Assembly: GCF_002849655.1 (NCBI RefSeq)
Contig: NZ_PDNW01000006.1
Location: forward strand, 1-64,000
Reading direction: 5' to 3'
Length of the DNA stretch: 64,000 nt
Source of the DNA: Pollutimonas subterranea
Lineage (GTDB): Bacteria > Pseudomonadota > Gammaproteobacteria > Burkholderiales > Burkholderiaceae_B
Below, in pieces: positions 16,866 to 27,198 of the stretch. Made by a program: the position numbers and the translations under genes. The notes beneath the pieces were generated by a model. That model did no database searches. It was given only the letters and a program-made list of their open reading frames with translations, and had not been told where the DNA came from. Every line of letters begins with the position of its first letter. Positions within the stretch are counted from its first letter, which is position 1.

Positions 16866-17154
16866 GAAATGGGAGCCGTCTTCCGTGGCCACTGCGTAGC
16901 AAGAGACGTTGCAGGGCGGGAAGGACGTTACCGGGAGAAGGCCGGGATGCTTCATTGCGGTGCACAATCGTCGTTTGCCGCATCCTTTTGGGTCAAGCGC
17001 CTGTGATGTGCCGAGCCGGCGGGCTCCGGTTTTCCGGCGCCAGATCGGCGTCGCAGGTATGGATTAGGTTGCTTGCGGGCACATTTGAAGATACTCTGGC
17101 GGGCGCCCTTTCGCGGGCGAATACATATATAAGAATGAGAAAGGGGACAAAACA

Positions 17155-17985
17155 ATGCAGCGAATAAGTGGGTGCCGGAGGCGATGGTGTACCGCCTTAT
17201 TGCTCTTCTGTCTGGCCGTCATCGCTTCCGCCCATGCCACAGCGGCAACGGTCAGCATAGGGGGCACCGGTGCGGCGGTAGGGACGATGCGCTTGCTCGG
17301 AAAAGCGTTCGAACAGGTCCAGTCACAACATGCGGTCAGGGTATTCGACAGCTTGGGGACGACGGGCGGCGTAATGGCCTTGCGTAGCGGGCGGCTCGAT
17401 ATAGCGGTGACCTCGCGCAACATCACTTCCGCCGAAGAAGAAGGCGGACTGGTGGCACGCAAGTATGGGACGACTGCTTTCATCTTCGTCAGCCACCCCG
17501 ATACGGCGCCCTTGCCCCTCACCCCGGAAAGAATCGCTGAAATCTTTACCGATCAATTTGCCGCCTGGCCCGATGGAGAGCCGCTACGGCTGGTGCTGAG
17601 GCCGCTTAGTGATGCCGATACCAGGCAGCTTGGCCGTATTTCTCCCGAGGTCGAGCACGCTGTGGCCGCAGCCCATGCACGCGAAGGCATGATCATGGCG
17701 GTGACGGATATCGAATCCGCCGACCAGGTGGAGACAACCCCGGGTGCGTTCGCCACGTCCACGTTGGCGGTCATATTGTCTGAAGGCCGTCACGTTACGG
17801 TGCACCCGATGAATGGAACGCTTCCATCCCGCGATTCGTTGGCAAAGGGCAGCTACCCCCTTGTCAGAGACCTATATATGTTTACGCCCCGCCAGCCCTC
17901 AGACGCCGCCAGGAGGTTCCTGCAGTTCGTTTTTTCCCCTCAAGGTGGCGAAATACTGCGCGCCACCGGCCACAAGATAGACTGA
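17155..17985 (+). CDS. PstS-like periplasmic substrate-binding protein
   Basis: A 276-residue exported protein with a signal peptide (about residues 10-31, ending AHATAA). The mature part begins with a PBP-like fold (SIGGTGAAVGTMRLLGKAF) and holds DSLGTTGGVMALRSGRLDIA then VTSRNIT, which resembles the anion-binding loops of PstS-type phosphate-binding proteins. It is not linked to pstCAB. Instead, a membrane GGDEF/EAL protein starts 6 bases after its stop, so it probably acts as a periplasmic sensor subunit rather than in uptake. AGGGGA lies 9 bases before the ATG. The ligand could be phosphate or another oxyanion; this is inference. Confidence 0.75.
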   Translation: MQRISGCRRRWCTALLLFCLAVIASAHATAATVSIGGTGAAVGTMRLLGKAFEQVQSQHAVRVFDSLGTTGGVMALRSGRLDIAVTSRNITSAEEEGGLVARKYGTTAFIFVSHPDTAPLPLTPERIAEIFTDQFAAWPDGEPLRLVLRPLSDADTRQLGRISPEVEHAVAAAHAREGMIMAVTDIESADQVETTPGAFATSTLAVILSEGRHVTVHPMNGTLPSRDSLAKGSYPLVRDLYMFTPRQPSDAARRFLQFVFSPQGGEILRATGHKID

Positions 17986-17991
17986 GCGGGT

Positions 17992-20232
17992 ATGTTTCAT
18001 CCACGCAAACTCAAACTGCTTACCGTTTTTGCTGCTGTAGTGGCATTCCTGGTATTTGTCCTGCCCCCTATCACCTATATTGCGTTGAGATATCAGCACG
18101 AGAAAGCCGTGGTGTCGGTGGAAACGCATGTCAATGCGCTGGCCGTCAGCGAACTGATCAATAACAATCCGGAGTTATGGAGGTTCGAGCAACTGCGGCT
18201 TATCGAGCTCCTGTCGTTCCGCAGCGGTAGCGTCGGCGCGGCGGAGTCGCGTACGGTCTTCGATATAGACGGCACCATCGTTGCGGAAAGCAGGCGGGTC
18301 GTTCATGCACCGCTGATACGATCGACCCGCCTGCTGTTTGATGCGGGAAGGCCGGTAGGGCGTATCGATATTGCGCGATCGTTTCGCGAGCCGCTCGTTC
18401 ATGGCATGGGGATAGCTGCAATCAGCCTCGTGGTGGCCATCCTGCTTTTTCTCGGGACCTACGGACTGCCGTTGCGAACACTGCGCAAGGCCTTCAACGA
18501 TTTGCGGCAGGAAAAGGAGAAAGCCCTTATCACGCTGCAGTCTATCGGCGACGCGGTGATCACGACCGATGTAAACATGCGCATCGAGTATCTGAATCCA
18601 GTCGCCGAAAAACTGACTGGCTGGACGACATTGGAAGCCCGCTCCAGGCACATGGATGAGGTGTTCAAGATATTCAACGAGAAGACACGTGAACCCTCGG
18701 TCAACCCCATCAAGGAATGCCTGGACACCAACACGGTCGTCGCAATGGAAAACCACACCATATTGGTTCGCCGGGGCGACGGCGAGGAATTCCATATCGA
18801 GGACTCTGCTGCTCCCATACGGGTGAGCGACGGGGCCATCATCGGCGCGGTGATGGTCTTTCATGACGTGACCGATCGCAGGAAGGCCCAGAACCGCCTG
18901 CACCATATCGCCTTCCATGATGAGTTGACCGGTCTGCCGAACCGGTCATTTTTCCAGGAAAGCCTGCGTCGGGCCATGCAGGAGGGCCATGTCCTGAACC
19001 GCCGGGTGGCCGTGCTTTTTATGGATCTGGACAAGTTCAAGACTGTCAATGACAGCCTGGGGCACGCCATAGGCGATGAGTTGCTGGTGCTGGTCGCCAA
19101 GCGCTTGCAGGCATGCGTGCGCGATCACGATATGGTCAGCCGCATGGGGGGCGACGAGTTTACCGCGGTGCTGACCGATTTGCCTTCTGCCGAAAGTGCG
19201 GCGATCGTGGCAAAGAAAATCATCAAGGCGCTGTCGACACCATTCGAGCTGCACGGAAATACCCTGCGGATCTCGACAAGCATCGGTATTACGGTATTTC
19301 CGCGTGACGGTGAGAGCATAGGTGTTCTGCTGAAGAACGCGGACACGGCGATGTATCACGCCAAGAGTTGCGGGCGGAATAACTTTCAGTACTACATCTC
19401 TGCAATGAGTGCGCGGGCGCTTGATGTCCTCTACATGGAAAACGCCTTGCACACGGCGCTGGACAACGACGAGTACTATCTGGAATATCAACCCAAGCTT
19501 GATTTGAAAACCAGGCGCATCGTGGGCGTCGAGGCATTGCTCAGATGGGATAGCCCCCAACTCGGCTGTGTCATGCCTTCGAACTTTATCAGCGCACTGG
19601 AAGAGTCTGGTGATATCTGCCAGGTGGGCAGCTGGGTACTCGAAACGGCGATAGCGCAGGCCAAGGTGTGGATGGATGCGGGGCGGCCCATGGTCGTATC
19701 GGTCAACGTGTCCGCGCGTCAGTTCAAGCAGCCCGATTGGGTCGATGAAGTGATGGCCTTGCTTGATACCGCAGGCCTGCCGCCCGGGTTGCTTCAGATC
19801 GAAGTCACGGAAAGCCTCTTGATGGACGGCGCCGATCGAAACGAAGCAATGATCAGGGCCTTGACCCAGCAGGGCGTAAGGGTGGCGCTGGATGACTTCG
19901 GTACGGGGTTTTCATCACTGAGCTACCTGCGCCGCTTTCCCATCACCGAGTTGAAAATCGATCGGTCATTTGTTGTGGATATTCGTAAGAACACGACCGC
20001 CTACAAGGTCATAAAGACTATTATTGATCTCGGCCAGGCGCTCGATATACGAGTCATTGCAGAGGGGGTGGAAACGCCCGAGCAATATGGCCTGCTTGCC
20101 GAAATGGGCTGCGATGAGATCCAGGGCTATTTGCTGAGCAGGCCGCTAAGCGTGCCTGCGTTCGAAGCGTTCCTCGATAATTTCGGGGGCGGCCAGGTGG
20201 CCGCATGCCAAAGCCAGGACAAGCTCCAGTAA
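17992..20232 (+). CDS. Membrane PAS-GGDEF-EAL protein (cyclic di-GMP turnover)
   Basis: A 746-residue protein. Transmembrane helices at about 9-32 and 138-158 enclose a periplasmic sensor segment of roughly 105 residues. A PAS domain follows (about 180-295), then GGDEF (signature GGDEF at 386-390, with an RDHD inhibitory site at 377-380) and EAL (EAL at 514-516, later DDFGTGFSSLSYL and ITELKIDRSF). Both catalytic signatures are intact, so it could make and degrade cyclic di-GMP. It starts 6 bases after a periplasmic binding protein gene; the binding protein probably regulates it through the periplasmic loop, as seen in principle in other binding-protein sensor pairs. The ligand is unknown. 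Confidence 0.9.
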   Translation: MFHPRKLKLLTVFAAVVAFLVFVLPPITYIALRYQHEKAVVSVETHVNALAVSELINNNPELWRFEQLRLIELLSFRSGSVGAAESRTVFDIDGTIVAESRRVVHAPLIRSTRLLFDAGRPVGRIDIARSFREPLVHGMGIAAISLVVAILLFLGTYGLPLRTLRKAFNDLRQEKEKALITLQSIGDAVITTDVNMRIEYLNPVAEKLTGWTTLEARSRHMDEVFKIFNEKTREPSVNPIKECLDTNTVVAMENHTILVRRGDGEEFHIEDSAAPIRVSDGAIIGAVMVFHDVTDRRKAQNRLHHIAFHDELTGLPNRSFFQESLRRAMQEGHVLNRRVAVLFMDLDKFKTVNDSLGHAIGDELLVLVAKRLQACVRDHDMVSRMGGDEFTAVLTDLPSAESAAIVAKKIIKALSTPFELHGNTLRISTSIGITVFPRDGESIGVLLKNADTAMYHAKSCGRNNFQYYISAMSARALDVLYMENALHTALDNDEYYLEYQPKLDLKTRRIVGVEALLRWDSPQLGCVMPSNFISALEESGDICQVGSWVLETAIAQAKVWMDAGRPMVVSVNVSARQFKQPDWVDEVMALLDTAGLPPGLLQIEVTESLLMDGADRNEAMIRALTQQGVRVALDDFGTGFSSLSYLRRFPITELKIDRSFVVDIRKNTTAYKVIKTIIDLGQALDIRVIAEGVETPEQYGLLAEMGCDEIQGYLLSRPLSVPAFEAFLDNFGGGQVAACQSQDKLQ

Positions 20233-20259
20233 TTGCATTTTCCGACAGGTGACGCACCC

Positions 20260-21540
20260 ATGATCAATGACGATATCTACAACGATGACGCGCAGCGCAT
20301 TTTAGGCTGGGCCGAATCCCTGGCCGCGCACACCGATGTTCCCGGTGAGCTCACCTGCACGTATCTGACGCCCGCCCATCGTGCAACGGCACAACAGATT
20401 GCCCGATGGATGAATGATTGCGGCTTTGACGAGGTCCGCCACGACGCCGTGGGCAACGTCATCGGGCGCTATAAGGGCAGCGCTGGGGGCGGCCTGGTCT
20501 CCACGGGCAGCCACTACGACACCGTGCGCAATGGTGGCCGCTACGATGGACGCCTTGGCATCCTTGTACCCATGGCCGTGGTGGCGTCTATGCGGGCTCG
20601 TAATGAGCGCCTGCCTTTCGATCTTGAGGTCGTCGGCTTTGCCGAAGAAGAGGGCGTGCGTTTCGGTGGCACATTCCTTGGCTCATCGGCGTATGCCGGC
20701 CTGTACGATCCGGCGCTGCTGGGCTTGCGCGATGGCGATGGGGTGTCGGTGAGCGAGGCGATGCTGGCCGCTGGCCTCGACCCCGCCGCGCTGGCGCAAC
20801 CGGGCAGCGGCCCAACCGATCGCGGTCCGACCGACCTGCGCCACTACTTCGAAGTCCATATCGAGCAAGGCCCGGTGCTGCTGGAAAGCAACAGGGCATT
20901 GGGCGTGGTCAGCGCGATCGCCGGCTGCGTGCGGCGCATGGTGGTACTTGAAGGGTTGGCCGGCCACGCGGGTACGGTGCCCATGGCGCTGCGGCGCGAT
21001 GCGGCGGCGGCCGCGGCGGAAATAGTGTTGGCCGTGGAGCGTATTTGCAGCGCACAGGCCGGGCTGGTCGGGACCGTCGGCATATTGGAAGTCCCGGGCG
21101 GCTCGATCAATGTCGTGCCGGGTCTATGCCGGCTGTCGGTCGACGTGCGTGCCGGTAAAGACGAAATCCGTGACCAGGCGCTGGCTGTCATCGATGCGGA
21201 AGTTGACGCGATTTGCCGACGGCGGAACATAGCCTGGACATCGACCGAGTTGCTGCGTGCCGCGGCGGTGCCATGCAGCGACGAGGGCCGCGGCCTGTGG
21301 CGCAAGGCGCTTGGGGAGCAGGGGCATGAACCCTTTGAACTTCCATCCGGCGCCGGACATGACGCCATGCTGATGGCCCGCATCGTCCCCGTCAGCATGT
21401 TGTTTCTGCGTTGTGGCAACGGCGGCATCAGCCATAATCCGCTGGAAACGGTCGACGCCGCCGATGTGGCGGCCGCCTGCGGCGCCACGCGGCGCTTCCT
21501 GGATGCCCTGGCATCCGAGGGTGCGGCGGCCGGCGGATAG
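20260..21540 (+). CDS. M20-family amidohydrolase (allantoate/N-carbamoyl-amino-acid hydrolase type)
   Basis: A 426-residue zinc-dependent amidohydrolase. The metal-binding segments are TGSHYDTVRNGGRYDGRLG, AEEEGVRFGGTFLGSSA and FEVHIEQGPVLE-like (HYFEVHIEQGPVLLES), with a late SGAGHDAM and NGGISHNP. This set separates allantoate amidohydrolase, N-carbamoyl-L-amino acid hydrolase and beta-ureidopropionase from other M20 enzymes but does not choose between them. All release ammonia from ureido compounds, in the cytoplasm. AGGTGA precedes ATG 20260. The stop directly abuts the stop of the convergent M20 gene. No hydantoinase or allantoinase gene is nearby. Confidence 0.85.
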   Translation: MINDDIYNDDAQRILGWAESLAAHTDVPGELTCTYLTPAHRATAQQIARWMNDCGFDEVRHDAVGNVIGRYKGSAGGGLVSTGSHYDTVRNGGRYDGRLGILVPMAVVASMRARNERLPFDLEVVGFAEEEGVRFGGTFLGSSAYAGLYDPALLGLRDGDGVSVSEAMLAAGLDPAALAQPGSGPTDRGPTDLRHYFEVHIEQGPVLLESNRALGVVSAIAGCVRRMVVLEGLAGHAGTVPMALRRDAAAAAAEIVLAVERICSAQAGLVGTVGILEVPGGSINVVPGLCRLSVDVRAGKDEIRDQALAVIDAEVDAICRRRNIAWTSTELLRAAAVPCSDEGRGLWRKALGEQGHEPFELPSGAGHDAMLMARIVPVSMLFLRCGNGGISHNPLETVDAADVAAACGATRRFLDALASEGAAAGG

Positions 21541-22806
21541 TCAGCGGCTCTGCAAGAGTTCGGCCAGTGTCAGCGCCACGACTTTCGTGGCGCCATTCAG
21601 GTCGTTCAGCCGCAGGTTTTCATCCGTGTTGTGGCCGCGCGCCTCCATCAGGGTACGCGGTCCGGCACCGTACAACACCGTCGGTATGCCGCGTTGGGTG
21701 TAGTGCCGGGCGTCTGTATAAAGAGGCACGCCGTGCGCCGGGATTTCCACGCCGAAAAGCTTCCCGGCGTGGCGCTGCAGCGGTTCTATCAGGCGGTCCG
21801 CGCCCGGCAGGCGTTCCAGGGGAACGGCAAGCATGATCCGCCTAAAGGCCACGGTAATGCCCGCATGTGCGTCCGCCGCTGCCTGGACTACCTGGCGCAG
21901 TTCGCCTTCCACGTCTGTACCGGTCTCTTCCGGAATCATGCGCCGATCGATACGCAAGCAGACCAGATCCGGCACGACGTTTGTGTTGATGCCTCCGTGG
22001 ATCAGTCCGACGGTAAGCGTGGGTGTCTCAATGCCCGGCGTCGCTGAACGGCGTCGCGCCAACGTGTCGCGATAGGCGTACAGGGATTGCAGCACCGATG
22101 TCGCGGCCTCCAGGGCATCGGCGCCGGTATGCGGCATGGCCGCATGGGCCTGCTTGCCATGCACGGCCACCTCCAGGTGCAGGCAGCCATTGTGCGCCGT
22201 CGTCACGCCATACGAGAATCCTGCGGAAATAGCCAGGTCGGGCGTCGTGATTCCTTCGTCGAGCAGCCATTTCGGACCGAGATCGCCGCCGGCTTCCTCA
22301 TCGTAGGTGAGGTGCAATTCCAGTACGCCATTCAGCTCGACGCCCTGGCGTGCCGCCTCGCGCAGGGCGAGCAGCGCCCAGGTGTAGGTGGCGAAGTCGG
22401 ACTTCGATACGGCCACGCCGCGTCCGTACATGACCGGCCCATGTTCGGCGCAGTCAACGACCTCTCCCCCATAAGGCTGATGCTGCCATCCCTGCCCCGG
22501 TGGCACCACGTCGCCGTGTGCATTCAAGGCAATGGTCGGACCGCCGTTTCCGAAAACCTCACGCACCACCAGATTGGTGATCGACACCATGCCATGGGCT
22601 TGCACCTGTGCCTGTGGAACGGGATAGGCGTTTGCCTCGACGCCAAGCTGCTTCAGCAGGAGCGCTGTCTGTTCTGCATGAGGTGCGCAGTCGCCCGCGG
22701 GGTTGTCGGATGGAATGCGCACCAATGCCTGCAGGAATGATTCCTGTGCGGCACGCTGGCCGTCGATGAAATGGATCAGGGTAGGGGCGGTGTCGACGGC
22801 AGGCAT
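21541..22806 (-). CDS. M20-family metallopeptidase (ArgE/DapE-like deacylase)
   Basis: A 421-residue M20 protein with two-metal centre motifs: NAHGDVVPPGQGW, MYGRGVAVSKSD, and LTYDEEAGGDLGP with the catalytic Glu pair. A dimerisation domain follows (VAVHGKQAHAAMPHTG). The family includes acetylornithine deacetylase, succinyl-diaminopimelate desuccinylase and dipeptidases; the exact substrate is not evident. The start was set at ATG 22806 (MPAVDTAP); a GTG at 22869 would add 21 residues, and neither has a good ribosome binding site. It is convergent with the carbamoylase-type gene, with no base between the stops. Confidence 0.8.
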   Translation of the reverse strand: MPAVDTAPTLIHFIDGQRAAQESFLQALVRIPSDNPAGDCAPHAEQTALLLKQLGVEANAYPVPQAQVQAHGMVSITNLVVREVFGNGGPTIALNAHGDVVPPGQGWQHQPYGGEVVDCAEHGPVMYGRGVAVSKSDFATYTWALLALREAARQGVELNGVLELHLTYDEEAGGDLGPKWLLDEGITTPDLAISAGFSYGVTTAHNGCLHLEVAVHGKQAHAAMPHTGADALEAATSVLQSLYAYRDTLARRRSATPGIETPTLTVGLIHGGINTNVVPDLVCLRIDRRMIPEETGTDVEGELRQVVQAAADAHAGITVAFRRIMLAVPLERLPGADRLIEPLQRHAGKLFGVEIPAHGVPLYTDARHYTQRGIPTVLYGAGPRTLMEARGHNTDENLRLNDLNGATKVVALTLAELLQSR

Positions 22807-22979
22807 GGGAGGCAAGTCCAGGGAAAAGCGAAACGAAGAAGCGTCACGCACTCCGGCACTGTAGTGCACGCTACACGTCTACGCAATGCTATGGTTACCT
22901 GCTTAACAAGCAGTGCGCTGTTTTTTTTACGACGCTGATTGTTGTATCCTCTTTAACTCATTTAGAAGGAGTACTACTC

Positions 22980-24226
<1,247 letters not shown>

Positions 24227-24258
24227 GTTCTTTCGCGCATGCAAGCGCAGGACGGATG

Positions 24259-26187
24259 TCAGCCGCCGCCACGCACCGCGGGTACCTGTTCGGCAACACA
24301 GGTCCTGTCGCGTCCGGAGTGCTTGGCCTGATACAGGGCTTTGTCAGCCTGCTCGAATAGATCGTTGAGGGCGACCGTGACTTCATCGAGGAACGCCAGG
24401 CCCATGGAGCAGGTAAACCGCAACGAGGCGCCGGAACGCAGTATCACTTCGTTGCTGCGTATCGCCTCATGCAAACGGTGTGAAACACCGAGCGCTGCGT
24501 CGATATCGGTTTCGGGCAGCAGAATAGCGAACTCCTCGCCGCCTGTGCGTCCCACAATATCGACGTCGCGCACTATGCTCGTGACGATCGCGGCGAATTC
24601 CTGCAGCACCAAGTCGCCGGCTTGATGGCCGTGCGTGTCGTTGATGCTCTTGAAGTGATCCAGATCCAATGTCAGCAACGACAAGGGCCGTTCGTAGCGT
24701 TGCGCCCGGATTATCTCGGCTTCCGCCATATCCATGAAGTGCCGGCGGTTGGCCAGGCCTGTCAGAGGATCTCGCCATGCCTGCTCCTCCAATAAGGTCA
24801 TCCTCGTTACGTGCTGCGTGACGTCGCGTCCTATGTAAATCAGGCTGGACACATGACCGTGGTCGTCGAGCAAGGCGTGTGCGGTCCAATGCAGATGGCG
24901 CAAGCCATCAGCGGTGTTTTCCCGCAGGCTTACGGTCGCCGCGTAAGGCGGATGAAACAGTGACTCGAAGAACGCATCCGCTTGTTGCCGGTCCTCCGGG
25001 ACGACATGTTGTCCCTGGAGTTTCCCCGCCATCGACCCCAGGTTCTCATTGAACATCTGCTCAAACGCGGGATTGACATAGGTATAGGCGCCACCGGAAT
25101 CAAGTTTGATGACGACGTCCCTAGTGTTCTCGACAATAAGCCTGTGGTTCTCTTCGCTGGCTCGCAAGGCGGCGCTGGCATGGGCTTCCTTGCGGTCGAA
25201 CTCGCGTTCCCGGCGTTGATAGGCATAAAGGCCCAGCACGGTCACCAGCGAAATGATCAGAAAAAGGCCGGATTGCAAGAGGACGCGGTGCGTCCAGGTA
25301 AGGAACACCGTATCCAGCGTGCGCCCGGTCGAGATAACCAGCGCCTTGTCCATATGCAATTCGGCGGGATCTATGGTGTGCTGGGCCACGATTTGTTTAT
25401 TGTCGGTGCCCTGCTGCGGCGTTCCGGTCAGTACGGTCGTCGCCTTTCCGCTTTCCACGTGGCGAGTAAAGAAAGTGCCGGGCTGGGCTACGTTGCGGGC
25501 GGGTTGATCGCTATTTGGAACGCGCAAGAACATGGAGCCGTCCGAGTGCACAACCGCGTCCCACATATCTGGCGCGTATAGCACGGACCCCATCAATGTG
25601 CGGAAATAATCGCTGTTCAGTGTGGCGAAGACAATGCCTTGAAACTCGCCTTGTGGACCCAGTGCCGCCCGCGCGATATTGATGACGTCAGAGCCAAAAA
25701 TGCTTTGGTAAGGAGACGATATGTACAGCGTTTCACCATTGGCTTGCCACTTGGCCGTCTGGAAGTAATTGCGATGGCTGAAGTCCATACCCAGAACGCC
25801 CACATGGTTCGACGCAACCAGGATGCCGTCGGCATCGATGATGCCCATGCTGCGGATTCCGGGCATGGCCGTGGCGATGGCGCGAATGTATTCAATATGA
25901 GTCTGTCGATCAAAGGCGTCCCGCCATACGGAAAGGTCGCCCAGCAGGGCCTCCAGGGCGCGATTGGCGGTGGCCAGCTGCTGCTCCATGTTCAGGGCAA
26001 TGATGCGGGCCTGGGTAGACAGTCGGTCACGCTCGCGCGCTCCGGTCTGGCGGTGGTCCTGCAGTAGATTGAATGCGATGGCGGCGCCCAGCACGCCCAA
26101 CGCAAGAAGCAGCGCGAACCACTGGATCACGAATCTTTGCTTTGCTCTTCTGGAAAGAGAGTAATTGGCTTGGGCGTCGGCTTGCAT
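24259..26187 (-). CDS. Membrane diguanylate cyclase (periplasmic sensor, PAS, GGEEF)
   Basis: A 642-residue protein. Two transmembrane helices (about 21-43 and 300-320) bracket a large periplasmic region that looks like a dCache sensor (MGIIDADGILVASNHVG, MDFSHRNYFQTAK). A PAS domain follows (from about residue 345), then a GGDEF domain with GGEEF near residue 555. The RDVD site five residues before it is a product-inhibition I-site. LTGLANRRHF and LDLDHFKSINDTHGH are typical. It should make cyclic di-GMP in response to an external ligand. It is convergent with kdsA, 32 bases apart. The ATG at 26187 has a poor ribosome binding site. Confidence 0.9.
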   Translation of the reverse strand: MQADAQANYSLSRRAKQRFVIQWFALLLALGVLGAAIAFNLLQDHRQTGARERDRLSTQARIIALNMEQQLATANRALEALLGDLSVWRDAFDRQTHIEYIRAIATAMPGIRSMGIIDADGILVASNHVGVLGMDFSHRNYFQTAKWQANGETLYISSPYQSIFGSDVINIARAALGPQGEFQGIVFATLNSDYFRTLMGSVLYAPDMWDAVVHSDGSMFLRVPNSDQPARNVAQPGTFFTRHVESGKATTVLTGTPQQGTDNKQIVAQHTIDPAELHMDKALVISTGRTLDTVFLTWTHRVLLQSGLFLIISLVTVLGLYAYQRREREFDRKEAHASAALRASEENHRLIVENTRDVVIKLDSGGAYTYVNPAFEQMFNENLGSMAGKLQGQHVVPEDRQQADAFFESLFHPPYAATVSLRENTADGLRHLHWTAHALLDDHGHVSSLIYIGRDVTQHVTRMTLLEEQAWRDPLTGLANRRHFMDMAEAEIIRAQRYERPLSLLTLDLDHFKSINDTHGHQAGDLVLQEFAAIVTSIVRDVDIVGRTGGEEFAILLPETDIDAALGVSHRLHEAIRSNEVILRSGASLRFTCSMGLAFLDEVTVALNDLFEQADKALYQAKHSGRDRTCVAEQVPAVRGGG

Positions 26188-26302
26188 TGCTTATATGGTA
26201 ATGAAAAACCATACGCCGCGCGTTATTTAAGCTTGTGGTCAGGCTAACTGTGCCGGATCTGTTTCCTTTAACCTACATGAGGCTGCCGTCTCGGCATAGC
26301 GG

Positions 26303-26917
26303 TTAGCGATGCCCGCTTGCCAGCGCCGGGTACCGGTGGCAATCGGTCGTGTGGTCCATGATGCAGCCCACCGCCTGAAGGTAGGAATAACAAATCGTGG
26401 GGCCGACGAAATTGAATCCGGCCTTCTTCAATGCCCGGCTCATGCTTTCAGCTTCGAGGGTAGTGACGGGTACGTCTGCAAGCCGGCCGTGGCAATTGAC
26501 CTTGGGGACGCCGTCGACAAAAGACCATATGAGCGCGACAGGATCGTCAAGTTTGAGCCATGCCTGGGCGTTCTGCCGGGCTGACCGAAGTTTCAGCCGA
26601 TTGCGAATGATGCCGGGATCCTGCATAAGCGTATCGATGTAGGCATCGCTCATGGCGGCCAGTTTCTCGGGATCGAAATTGAAGAGCACTTCGCGATAGC
26701 GGGGGCGTTTTTTAAGTACCGTAATCCACGATAACCCGGCCTGGAAGCCTTCGAGCAACAGCATTTCGAACAAATGCCGGGGGTCGTGCGACGGCACGCC
26801 CCATTCCGTATCGTGATAGGCCATGTAGGCTGGATCATCGGTGCACCAGCCGCAACGCGTGACGGTTGCCGGCAACTTAGCCGCCGCAGCCGCCGCAGCA
26901 CGCGCTATCTTCGCCAT
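26303..26917 (-). CDS. tag: DNA-3-methyladenine glycosylase I
   Basis: A 204-residue base-excision enzyme that removes 3-methyladenine from alkylated DNA. It begins with the CGWC segment and DTEWGVPSHD, holds FQAGLSWITVLKKRP, and ends with the zinc-site DHTTDCHRYP; Cys, His, His and Cys ligands are all present. The N-terminus has an Ala-rich extension before CGWC that is absent in E. coli Tag. The ATG at 26917 lies inside the 3' end of the upstream HMA gene (41-base overlap), without a clear ribosome binding site, so translation may depend on coupling. Confidence 0.9.
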   Translation of the reverse strand: MAKIARAAAAAAAKLPATVTRCGWCTDDPAYMAYHDTEWGVPSHDPRHLFEMLLLEGFQAGLSWITVLKKRPRYREVLFNFDPEKLAAMSDAYIDTLMQDPGIIRNRLKLRSARQNAQAWLKLDDPVALIWSFVDGVPKVNCHGRLADVPVTTLEAESMSRALKKAGFNFVGPTICYSYLQAVGCIMDHTTDCHRYPALASGHR

Positions 26918-27134
26918 GAACCGGCTTGGCGATGCTGTAGCCGGCGTCTTGTACGGCTACCTGCAGGCGCTGGGTCGACACGATCTCTTCGTCGTAGGTA
27001 ACCGTGGCCTTGCTGTCGCCAAACGATACGCTGGCATTGCTGACGCCATTGACAGCCTTCAAGGCCTGGGCGAGTACGCCGGCGCAGTTTTCGTTTTTCA
27101 GGCCGGCGAGTTTAAGCATTCCTATTTGCATCAT
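26877..27134 (-). CDS. HMA-like small protein with a lost CxxC first cysteine
   Basis: An 85-residue protein with the HMA fold pattern (GLKNENCAGVLAQAL, then GVSNASVSFGDSKATVTYDEE and DAGYSIAKP). In canonical copper chaperones the motif is GMxCxxC; here the first Cys is Asn (NENC), so only one thiol remains in the loop. A C-terminal tail holds two adjacent and one further cysteine (ACCGGCGG). It may bind metal through the tail or be a thiol-based variant; this is inference. Two ATGs occur (27134 and 27131), preceded by AAGGA. It overlaps tag and is probably co-transcribed. Confidence 0.7.
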   Translation of the reverse strand: MMQIGMLKLAGLKNENCAGVLAQALKAVNGVSNASVSFGDSKATVTYDEEIVSTQRLQVAVQDAGYSIAKPVHGEDSACCGGCGG

Positions 27135-27198
27135 TTTTCCTTGGAGTCGTGGGGGTAGTCGAAGGCGCATAGTGGAGCGTAGCGACATAAGATGTATA

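Noticed and set aside
22870-22979. A T8 stretch before the parvulin gene as a terminator of the M20 gene.
   Set aside because: The M20 gene is transcribed away from this point, so the T-run cannot end its transcript; a weak stem before it could only end a plus-strand transcript.
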